Shown one piece after another: positions 1 through 7,235 of a stretch of 64,000 bases of DNA. Within the stretch, counting starts at the first letter, position 1, and each line of letters opens with the position of its first letter. A model generated the notes under the pieces. That model did no database searches. It saw only the letters and a list, made by a program, of their open reading frames with translations, and was not told the origin of the DNA. Source of the stretch: Limisalsivibrio acetivorans (GTDB lineage Bacteria > Chrysiogenota > Deferribacteres > Deferribacterales > Geovibrionaceae); assembly GCF_000421105.1 (NCBI RefSeq), contig NZ_ATWF01000001.1, positions 2,057,407-2,121,406 on the forward strand. The letters are read 5' to 3'. A program made the translations under genes and the position numbers.

Positions 1-38
1 AAGGCTGGATAGGGCTAGAAATATAATGGAGGTTCATC

Positions 39-695
39 ATGGCAAAACAATCTAACGTAACAGAAGCGGCAGCGGAAGCTCCGCAGGTTTCAATGACGGT
101 TTCCGAGGCGGCATCCGTTGCGGAGACGATAATCAAAGACACAACTGCAAACCCCGCTCCTCTGGGTCTTATGGGTTTCGGTCTCACAACTATTCTGCTT
201 AACCTGCACAATATCGGTCTTTTTGGTATAGGCAGTATGATACTTTCCATGGGTATCTTTTACGGCGGTGTGGCACAGATTATCGCTGGTCTTATGGAGT
301 GGAAGAAGAAGAACACCTTCGGCACCGTTGCTTTCACATCATACGGCCTTTTCTGGATAAGCCTTGTGGCTATGATTGTGCTTCCCAAGTTCGGCTTTGC
401 AGATGCACCGGAGACGAATGCTGTGGCGGCGTATCTCTTCTTCTGGGGATTCTTCACTCTCATCCTCTTCATAGGAACCTTTAAGACAAACATGGCAACT
501 GTTGTTGTCTTCTTTCTTCTTACAATCCTCTTCTTCCTTCTCGCAATCGGCGATATGTTTGAAAGCCCCACCATAAAGGTTATTGCTGGTTATGAGGGAG
601 TTATCTGCGGTGCGTCCGCTATCTATGCAGGTGCTGCTCAGATACTGAATGAAATATACGGGAGAGAATTGCTCCCTTTGGGAACTTTCAAGTAG
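39..695 (+). CDS. Acetate uptake transporter family protein (AceTr / YaaH-SatP)
   Basis: Inner-membrane transporter of the GPR1/FUN34/YaaH family, which in bacteria moves acetate and sometimes succinate with protons. The family signature NPAPLGL is at residues 38-44 and is followed by about six hydrophobic segments, the normal architecture at 218 aa. The first 35 residues are a polar, Ala/Thr/Glu-rich cytoplasmic tail longer than that of E. coli SatP. GGAGG lies about 7 nt upstream of the ATG, which supports the start. A small hypothetical gene follows after 8 nt and is probably cotranscribed up to the hairpin at 1017-1041. Substrate is inferred from family only. Confidence 0.9.
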   Translation: MAKQSNVTEAAAEAPQVSMTVSEAASVAETIIKDTTANPAPLGLMGFGLTTILLNLHNIGLFGIGSMILSMGIFYGGVAQIIAGLMEWKKKNTFGTVAFTSYGLFWISLVAMIVLPKFGFADAPETNAVAAYLFFWGFFTLILFIGTFKTNMATVVVFFLLTILFFLLAIGDMFESPTIKVIAGYEGVICGASAIYAGAAQILNEIYGRELLPLGTFK

Positions 696-703
696 CAGAC
701 GAG

Positions 704-964
704 ATGATAGATTTCGCGAAGGTGGAAACAGGCCCACTTTCCTTCGCAGGCTGGACAGTGTGCATCTCCCAAGGCAGGGGGGATGTCACTGATTCCGGCG
801 GTGAAAGGGTTGCCGAGTTTACTATTACCGATGACGGCAACATAAGACTCACCAGCGGCGAAGCAAAGTATAAGGATATGGCCGTTGTTGCCTTCCGCTC
901 GTTCCTGCGCAGAAAAGGGATCTACCCCGGTGAAAACACACTGCTTGAGCAGAAAACAGGCTGA
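704..964 (+). CDS. Small hypothetical protein
   Basis: An 86-residue soluble protein with no signal peptide or membrane segment; I do not recognise the family. It begins 8 nt after the acetate transporter stop and ends before a strong hairpin terminator, so it looks like the second gene of that transcript. The composition (several short beta-type stretches, then a basic segment near residues 66-72) does not point to a function. It is accepted as real because of codon usage similar to its neighbours, spacing and terminator position. Confidence 0.6.
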   Translation: MIDFAKVETGPLSFAGWTVCISQGRGDVTDSGGERVAEFTITDDGNIRLTSGEAKYKDMAVVAFRSFLRRKGIYPGENTLLEQKTG

Positions 965-1016
965 GTAAGGTTTTTCACTGCGCAACTGCTACTTGATGCT
1001 ATCAGGCGAATTACTC

Positions 1017-1041
1017 AAAGGCTCCCTTTACAGGAGCCTTT
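1017..1041 (+). terminator. Rho-independent terminator after the acetate transporter unit
   Basis: Perfect 9-bp arms AAAGGCTCC and GGAGCCTTT separated by 7 nt, with the T-rich end running into TTTTTATT. It lies 50 nt after the stop of the small hypothetical gene. Confidence 0.85.
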
Positions 1042-1059
1042 TTATTCATCACATTTAAT

Positions 1060-1550
1060 GTATGGAATTTTCCATCCATATAATCAGGGAAATTCATCAT
1101 CCTGAGAATTTCCCTGCCGCTCCGCTTGGCAAAGCCTTCATGTATGAAAGCGAACTACACATCAATCATTATAATAATTATCAAAATGGGTTTTTAAGGG
1201 GATCTTAAGGGGAAAGTTTTCCCTAAAAATTTCCCCTTAGTATTAATATTATATATGGAATTTACCATCCATGGAAATTCCATCGTTGTTCGGGCAGGGT
1301 AACCCTGCCCTCTCGTACTTCCGGCTGCGTGAATTGAGCAGAGCCCAATTCAGCTTCGCCTCCAGAGCCAACATCCATGTTGGCTTTATCCGCTTCAAGC
1401 TCAAACGTATGATTAGCATAAGCTTTCATGGATGAAAGTGTACTACACATCAATCATTATAATAATTATCAAAATGGGTTTTTAAGGGGATTCTAAGGGG
1501 AAAGTTTTCCCAAAAAATTTCCCCTTAGTATTAATATTATAAATGGACTT
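1060..1550. repeat. Hairpin-rich tandem repeat region, no gene
   Basis: This stretch between the transporter unit and the feoA unit has no credible gene. Two imperfect direct copies of about 125 bp (1136-1260 and 1425-1549) share the core CATCAATCATTATAATAATT and a dyad with CTAAGGGGAAA/TTTCCCCTTAG arms. The motif ATGGAATTTTCCAT or close variants starts three segments (near 1064, 1256 and 1544). Other inverted repeats are at 1085-1116 (CAGGGAAATTC/GAATTTCCCTG), about 1291-1309 (GGGCAGGGT A ACCCTGCCC), and near 1368-1387 (AGCCAACAT/ATGTTGGCT). It could be a decayed small mobile repeat or a family of structured intergenic elements. Confidence 0.75.
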
Positions 1551-1665
1551 TTCCATGAATGTGAAATAATTCAGATAGGTAGAAATGGGTTTTCAAGTGG
1601 TGCTTGCTTCTGAAAAAGCACTCTTAATGTCTGTTCAAGAAAATTATAAAAAACTTACTTTGCTG

Positions 1666-1854
1666 TTATTTCTTTACTAATGGCGTTTCTTCGATTCTTT
1701 CGATGGTATTTTCCAGTTTGCAGGAGCCGGAGGAGGGGCATGAGGCGCAGGAGGTGCACTCATTCTCAGATTTTTTGAAGTATCTAGAGTAGAGGTACCA
1801 TGAGGCAGCACCAACGATAAGTAGTGTTAGGGCGAGGTCTATGTATTCAATCAT
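1666..1854 (-). CDS. FeoB-associated Cys-rich membrane protein
   Basis: A 62-residue protein with one N-terminal membrane segment (about residues 4-22), then a short cytoplasmic tail containing the Cys cluster ECTSCASCPSSGSC. This matches the small Cys-rich membrane proteins usually encoded just after feoB and thought to help ferrous iron uptake. The ATG at 1854 is chosen because it directly follows the feoA stop (TGA at 1858-1856) and has AGAGG upstream; an in-frame ATG at 1875 would add seven residues inside feoA. No feoB lies between the two genes. Confidence 0.75.
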   Translation of the reverse strand: MIEYIDLALTLLIVGAASWYLYSRYFKKSENECTSCASCPSSGSCKLENTIERIEETPLVKK

Positions 1855-1855
1855 A

Positions 1856-2209
1856 TCAGTTTTTATCCTCTTCATTGGAGACTTTCAGGGCACAGCGGTT
1901 TTCATGGTTGCATCTTCTACCGAGTCCCATTCTTCTTTTCTTTCTTTTACCGCATGGTGCAATGCGCATCTTCTCAGAAAGGTCGCTACAAATGCAGAGC
2001 CTGTTTCCATCTATGCTAACAGTCACATCGCCGTTTGACGTGGAATCGATTATCTCAATTCGTTTGCCGCGTACAAACCCTATATCGAGCAGTCTTCTGG
2101 CTGTTTTACGGTCGCAGTCTTCGCAAAAGCCTCTGAATTCGCATTCTTCACCTCTGCCTGTTTGGGAGAGGACATTCTCTTCGCATTCTGGATTAAACAA
2201 TCTGCCCAT
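1856..2209 (-). CDS. feoA: FeoA-domain protein with Cys-rich flanks
   Basis: A 117-residue protein whose centre (about residues 34-85) is a FeoA/SH3-like domain, recognisable by the ARRLLDIGFVRGKRIEII block. FeoA normally works with the FeoB ferrous iron permease in the cytoplasm. Unlike plain 75-residue FeoA, this one has extra Cys residues before the domain and a basic, Cys/His-containing tail. TAGGA just upstream of the ATG supports the start. The next gene on the strand encodes a FeoB-associated type protein, but there is no feoB nearby. The Fur-family gene is divergent, so the 270-bp gap probably holds the promoters of both; I found no clear Fur box there. Confidence 0.75.
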   Translation of the reverse strand: MGRLFNPECEENVLSQTGRGEECEFRGFCEDCDRKTARRLLDIGFVRGKRIEIIDSTSNGDVTVSIDGNRLCICSDLSEKMRIAPCGKRKKRRMGLGRRCNHENRCALKVSNEEDKN

Positions 2210-2482
2210 TTCCTACACCTGAATGAATATACTACCGTATAGCTAAACATCTTAGCCATCGGATTATATCTGTCTTCCTTATTATGTATTCTATTTCCCC
2301 AACTAAGTTTGTCAATCCAAAGTTTTCAAGCCATGCTGAATAATCTTTCAGATTCAATCTGTCGTATTTTCGAAATATATTGCCGAAAGCATCTTATAAT
2401 GGTAAATTCGGATAAATAAAGGGCACAATGATGTGCGCATGTGCTCAAAACTCAAATACACAAAAAAAAGCGAGCAGTGATT

Positions 2483-2938
2483 ATGAAAAAGAGAATGCAG
2501 ACATTAGCCAAAAAGAGGCTTATTGACTTTCTCTCTGACAGGAAACTGAGGCTTACCAGCCAAAGGGACTTCATTCTGAAACACTTTCTTGATACGGAAG
2601 GACAGCTTACAGCCGAAGAGCTTTATGAACTTCTTAAGAAACGTGACGAAACCATAGGGCACGCCACCGTATACCGCACCCTTCGTCTCTTTGTAAACGC
2701 CGGGATCGCCCGAGAGCTACATCTAGGCGATGGTTCTGTACGCTATGAGGCAGATATCGAAGGTATCCGCAAGGGTTACCTGGTATGCAGCGAGTGCGGA
2801 AAACGTGTTGAGTTTTCCGATGATGAAATGGACAGCCTGGGCAAAAGGCTCTCTAAAGAACACGGCTTCAGTATAGACAACAGGAGCGTTGTGTTCTTCG
2901 GAATATGCCCTGACTGTCAGCAAAACGGGATGCGCTGA
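2483..2938 (+). CDS. Fur-family transcriptional regulator, atypical metal site
   Basis: A winged-helix Fur-family DNA-binding protein: RLTSQRDFILKHF, then TAEELYELL and GHATVYRTLRLFVNAGI form the N-terminal domain, and the dimerisation domain has two zinc CxxC pairs (VCSECGK and GICPDCQ). The His-rich HHDHLIC-type regulatory metal segment of Fur, Zur and PerR is replaced by RKGYLVC, and the His of the usual HxSAE motif is Gln. Metal sensing is therefore doubtful. The ATG at 2483 is preferred; a GTG at 2441 would add a basic 14-residue leader. The gene is divergent from feoA. Confidence 0.85.
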   Translation: MKKRMQTLAKKRLIDFLSDRKLRLTSQRDFILKHFLDTEGQLTAEELYELLKKRDETIGHATVYRTLRLFVNAGIARELHLGDGSVRYEADIEGIRKGYLVCSECGKRVEFSDDEMDSLGKRLSKEHGFSIDNRSVVFFGICPDCQQNGMR

Positions 2939-2966
2939 TTACTCCAAGCTCTAGCTGAATCTCTGG

Positions 2967-5900
2967 TTATTCCATATCAACTGGAAGGTTATTGTTATCT
3001 GAACCCGATTTGCCATTTTTAGCGACCTTTTTAAACAGACCGGTAGCAGCCCAGCTGTAGAGAACCGGAACCACTATCAGTGTAAGCATTGTGGCAACGG
3101 CTAGTCCATATATGATAGCAACGGCCATAGAGCCCCACCACTGTGCGGATTCAGCGCCGATTTCCCAGCTGAGATCCCTAAAATTGAAGCTTATTCCCGC
3201 CGCCATCGGCAGTAGGCCCAGTATAGTTGTTACTGCAGTAAGCATGACCGGACGGAACCTTACACGTCCAGCTGTAATCACAGCATCGATAAGCTCCATA
3301 CCTGACTGCCTGAGCTGGTTTGTATAATCGATGAGCACGATGGCGTTATTTACAACAACGCCGGCAAGGGATACCACGCCGACACCTGTCATAATGATTC
3401 CGAAGGGCATCGCCATGATGATAAGCCCGAGGAACACACCGGAGAGGGAGAGTATGACGGATGTAAGCACTATCCCGGCCTGCAGGATAGAGTTAAACTG
3501 GGTTATAAGCACAAGAGCGATGAGGAAAAGTGCTATAAGGAAGGCCTTGGAAAGGAATGCGGAGGCCTTTTTCTGCTCTTCCTGCTCGCCTGAGTAGTCG
3601 ATATTGTATCCAGCGGGTGTCTCCAGATTGCTGAGTTTCTGCATAACATCTTTGAGCACCTCGTTGCTGTTTCTGCCCGTTACATTGGCGGTTATTGTGA
3701 CAACCCTTTTCGAATCAATCCTTCGGATGGAGCCGAACCCTGAGCCCATTTTAACGTCCGCAACCGTGGAAAGCGGAACAGGTTTGCCGAGGGAGGAGGG
3801 TATAAGCAGACTGCTTATATCGCTCATGCTCATCCTCCTGTCTTCAGGCATGCGGGCGGTTATATCGTATTCATCCTCCCCCTCACGGTACACGCCGAGC
3901 TTGTAGCCCCCCATTGCCGCTTTTACGGTGTTTGATATATCAGAGGTTGAGAGACCGAGCAGGGTAGCTTTCTCCCTATCAACGGAGACACTTATCTCCG
4001 GTTTTGACTTAACAAGATTGTCCTTAAGGTCCACAAGCCCCGGAATATCCTTTATCATATTCTTGGCCTTATCAGTTATAACTGAGAGCACCTCAACGTT
4101 TTCACCGCTTATCTCTACGCTCACCGGCGCACCAGTGGGTGGCCCACCCTCTTCCTTCTCAATCTTCAGCTCTGCACCGGGGAAGTGGGACAGGTGTTCA
4201 CGCATCCTGTCCAGCACAACAAAACTGCTCTCCAGCCTATCGTCCTTCTCCTTGAACCTTATGCTCACCTTAGAGTAGTTTGACAAGGTATTCGCTCCAG
4301 CTTCGCCGCTGGGGGATACGCCTACCTCTGTTACAGCGAAGAGTACATCGGGCTCGTTCAGAATCACCGATTCCACACGAAGCGCAAGGGAACGGCTTCT
4401 CTCTATGTTTGTCCCTTCCGGAGCCTTGATCTCTACATAAGCCCTTTCGGGCTCCACATCGGGGAAAAGTTCCACACCGTGACCGAGCTTCCCATAGAGC
4501 ATGGCTACAAATACGAGAAAGCCGACAGCGCTAAGAAAGGCCAGCCAGCGCATGCGCAGTGCACGAACTAGGGTTTTTTCATATAGCCTTATAATCAAGG
4601 GGTCTCTGTCACTCTTTACAGCCTTTTTTGATACCGTCATGAAGGATGAGCATATAACGGGGTTTATAACAAGACCCACAAACAGTGAGGCCGAGAGGGT
4701 TATTATAAGCGTCATAGGGAGGAATTTCATATATTCCCCCATGATATCCGGCCAGAAGAGCATTGGGAAAAATGCGCAGAGAGTTGTCACTGTGGAGCTA
4801 ATTATTGGCCAGCCCACCTCTGTGGCGGCGGTTCTTGCCGCATCGTTTCTGGATTTTCCTTCGGTCATATGCCGGTAAATATTCTCCACGATAACGATGG
4901 CATTATCCACAAGCATGCCGAGAGCTAGGATAAGACTGAACAGCACAACCATGTTCAGGGTCATCCCGAGGACGTAGAGTACGCCGAAGGTTATGAGCAT
5001 GGAGAAGGGTATCGCAAGGGCGACAAAGAGAGAGTTTCGTTTACCGAGAAACATGAAAAGGACAAGTATAACAAGGATAAGACCGGAGAGGATGTTGTTT
5101 TCGAGTTCTCCAACCATATCCCGTATCTCATCGGACTGGTCCTCATTTATGGTTATGCTCACAGCATCGGGAAGCCTCTTCTCCGCCTCCTTTATGAGCA
5201 GCCGGACCCTGTCGGAGACCTCTATGATGTTTTCGCCGGTTCGTTTCTTAATGGCCAGGGATATTGCTTTCTTGGCATTAAGCCTTGCAAGGCTCTCCCT
5301 GTCTTCATACGTGTCCACAACCTGGGCGACATCCTTGAGGTAAATAGGTCTTCCGTTTCTGGAGACGAGAACAAGGTTATCTATTACAGATGGATCGCTG
5401 AACTCGCCGGGGATTCTGAGAAGGTATTTCCCGCTTCCTATATCCATTGTGCCGCCTGGTATGTTCACATTCTCCCGCTGGATCGCCTGCAGTATCTCCA
5501 CAAAGGAGAGGTTGTATGCGGCCAGACGCTCATGATCGAAAAGAACACGTATCTCACGCTCCCGCCCGCCGGAGAGGATAACCTCAAGAACTCCCGGAAT
5601 ACCCTCTACCTCGTCCTTTAGATCCTCCGCTATCTTTTTCAAAACCGGCTCGGACACACTTCCGTGCACAGCCACATTCATGATGGGAAATTCGGAAAGG
5701 TTTATCTCAAGAATCTGAGGATCCTGCTCAAGGTCTGACGGAAGATCACCCTTCGCCTGATCGACCTTATCACGAACCCACTGCATGGCGTTGTCGATAT
5801 TTGTGTCCGGGGTAAACTCTATGGTTATCATGGAGCTCCCCTCTGCACTTGTGGAGCGGATCTCCTTAACGTTCTTTATCCCCTTAAGCTTCCTTTCGAT

Positions 5901-6098
5901 GGGAAGGGTTATAAGGCTTTCAATATCCTCCGGCGCAACCCCCTCATAGGGTGTCACAACGAGAACATAGGGTATCGTGATATCCGGGTCCGACTCTCTG
6001 GGGAGGGATACATAACTATACACGCCCACGATTATAACAAGGAGCATCAGCACGAAGATTGTGCTTTTTCGGTTTACTGCGGCATCGGTTATTAGCAT
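2967..6098 (-). CDS. RND-family efflux transporter, inner-membrane pump (AcrB/MexF-like)
   Basis: A 1043-residue HAE-type RND pump, full length for the family, with TM1 at the N-terminus, two large periplasmic loops and two sets of six TM segments. The TM4 proton-relay motif reads GMLVDNAIVIVEN, with one Asp followed by Asn where AcrB has Asp-Asp. It starts 4 nt after the upstream membrane-fusion gene, so the two form an operon. No outer-membrane channel gene is adjacent; a TolC encoded elsewhere, possibly the one at 19958, would be needed. It converges with the Fur-family gene. Substrate unknown. Confidence 0.92.
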   Translation of the reverse strand: MLITDAAVNRKSTIFVLMLLVIIVGVYSYVSLPRESDPDITIPYVLVVTPYEGVAPEDIESLITLPIERKLKGIKNVKEIRSTSAEGSSMITIEFTPDTNIDNAMQWVRDKVDQAKGDLPSDLEQDPQILEINLSEFPIMNVAVHGSVSEPVLKKIAEDLKDEVEGIPGVLEVILSGGREREIRVLFDHERLAAYNLSFVEILQAIQRENVNIPGGTMDIGSGKYLLRIPGEFSDPSVIDNLVLVSRNGRPIYLKDVAQVVDTYEDRESLARLNAKKAISLAIKKRTGENIIEVSDRVRLLIKEAEKRLPDAVSITINEDQSDEIRDMVGELENNILSGLILVILVLFMFLGKRNSLFVALAIPFSMLITFGVLYVLGMTLNMVVLFSLILALGMLVDNAIVIVENIYRHMTEGKSRNDAARTAATEVGWPIISSTVTTLCAFFPMLFWPDIMGEYMKFLPMTLIITLSASLFVGLVINPVICSSFMTVSKKAVKSDRDPLIIRLYEKTLVRALRMRWLAFLSAVGFLVFVAMLYGKLGHGVELFPDVEPERAYVEIKAPEGTNIERSRSLALRVESVILNEPDVLFAVTEVGVSPSGEAGANTLSNYSKVSIRFKEKDDRLESSFVVLDRMREHLSHFPGAELKIEKEEGGPPTGAPVSVEISGENVEVLSVITDKAKNMIKDIPGLVDLKDNLVKSKPEISVSVDREKATLLGLSTSDISNTVKAAMGGYKLGVYREGEDEYDITARMPEDRRMSMSDISSLLIPSSLGKPVPLSTVADVKMGSGFGSIRRIDSKRVVTITANVTGRNSNEVLKDVMQKLSNLETPAGYNIDYSGEQEEQKKASAFLSKAFLIALFLIALVLITQFNSILQAGIVLTSVILSLSGVFLGLIIMAMPFGIIMTGVGVVSLAGVVVNNAIVLIDYTNQLRQSGMELIDAVITAGRVRFRPVMLTAVTTILGLLPMAAGISFNFRDLSWEIGAESAQWWGSMAVAIIYGLAVATMLTLIVVPVLYSWAATGLFKKVAKNGKSGSDNNNLPVDME

Positions 6099-6102
6099 GG
6101 AA

Positions 6103-7140
6103 CTACTCTGACCTTACGGGCTGGGAATCCACAAGGAACTGCTGCCCCTGAACGATGAGCCTGTCGCCAACGTTAAGCTCCCCTTTTATTACCACACGTG
6201 AGCCGGTAACGGCGCCTGTTTCCACCATAACGAGACGAGCCGTTCCGTTGTCCTCCAGAAAGACCCCTCTGTTGTCCCCTCTGTCAACCACTGCGTAGAA
6301 GGGGACAGCGAAGGCGTCCTCAATGGTTCTTCTCAGGAAGCGTGTCCGGACTATCATACCGGGACGAAGTATGTGGTGTCCATCGATGAGCTCAAGCTTA
6401 ACCCTGTATGTGCGGGATACCTCATCGGCACTTTTTGATATGTGTATAATCCTTGCCCTGTATTCCTCAAGGTTTTCATTCACAAGAGCCCTTGTAACGG
6501 TTACGTTATCGCCGTTTTCAAGCCATGCAACATCCTTTTCGGGAACCTCGGTTATTACCTTTAGCCTGTCGGTCTGCACAAGCTCTGCTATCTTTGTTCC
6601 GGGTGAAACAAACTCCCCTTCGTCCACATATATTCTGTCTACCCAAGCGGAGAGGGGGCTTTTAAGTGTTCCCTTAGACAGTTCCGACCGGAAATACTGA
6701 ACATCCGCCTCTGCCGTCTTATAGTCCGCAAGGGCTTCATCATAGGTTTTGCGGCTTGCACTCTTTCCTTTATAAAGCTTTTCTATACGCTCCAGGTTGG
6801 CTTTCTTAAGCTCGAGCAGAGCACGGTTTTTGGCAAGGGAGGCTCTTATACTGTCCATATTTAGCTGCAGAAGTGTCTCTCCGCTTTTGATTCGCCCACC
6901 CTCCTCCTTGGTGATAGTTTCAATAACTCCGCCAGCCTCTACGGTCAGGGACACATCCTCCCAGGGCTGAACATCACCGGGGAGCGTAAAATACTCTTCG
7001 ACTGTTTCGGTTCGAAGGGGGAGAGTAACAACATCAACGGGTTTGGGGCCGGAGGGGGCTTCTTCTTCAGGAGCCTTATCCTCACCGTTTCCGCATGCAA
7101 CGGCGGCAAGGACAACCAGAGCGGCGAGCAGTATGCGCAT
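6103..7140 (-). CDS. RND efflux periplasmic adaptor (membrane-fusion lipoprotein)
   Basis: A HlyD/AcrA-type periplasmic adaptor linking the RND pump to an outer-membrane channel. The N-terminus is a lipoprotein signal ending in LAAVAC, so the mature protein should be lipid-anchored. A lipoyl half (around EEGGRIKSGETLLQL), a short coiled-coil hairpin and the second lipoyl half (VDEGEFVSPGTKIAEL) follow, then beta-barrel and membrane-proximal domains. The ATG at 7140 is chosen over one at 7170 because GGAG lies 8 nt upstream and the signal peptide then begins correctly. It is the first gene of the two-gene pump operon. Confidence 0.9.
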   Translation of the reverse strand: MRILLAALVVLAAVACGNGEDKAPEEEAPSGPKPVDVVTLPLRTETVEEYFTLPGDVQPWEDVSLTVEAGGVIETITKEEGGRIKSGETLLQLNMDSIRASLAKNRALLELKKANLERIEKLYKGKSASRKTYDEALADYKTAEADVQYFRSELSKGTLKSPLSAWVDRIYVDEGEFVSPGTKIAELVQTDRLKVITEVPEKDVAWLENGDNVTVTRALVNENLEEYRARIIHISKSADEVSRTYRVKLELIDGHHILRPGMIVRTRFLRRTIEDAFAVPFYAVVDRGDNRGVFLEDNGTARLVMVETGAVTGSRVVIKGELNVGDRLIVQGQQFLVDSQPVRSE

Positions 7141-7235
7141 TTTTGAACTCCAAATAATGATTAATTTCAATAAAAGTAACCGATTGATTTATAGCACCAA
7201 AAGATAATATGGAAAACAGGAATTATGAACAAAGT

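Noticed and set aside
2210-2440. Fur box between feoA and the Fur-family gene
   Set aside because: No convincing GATAATGAT-type inverted repeat was found; only short A/T-rich dyads such as CTGAA/TTCAG.
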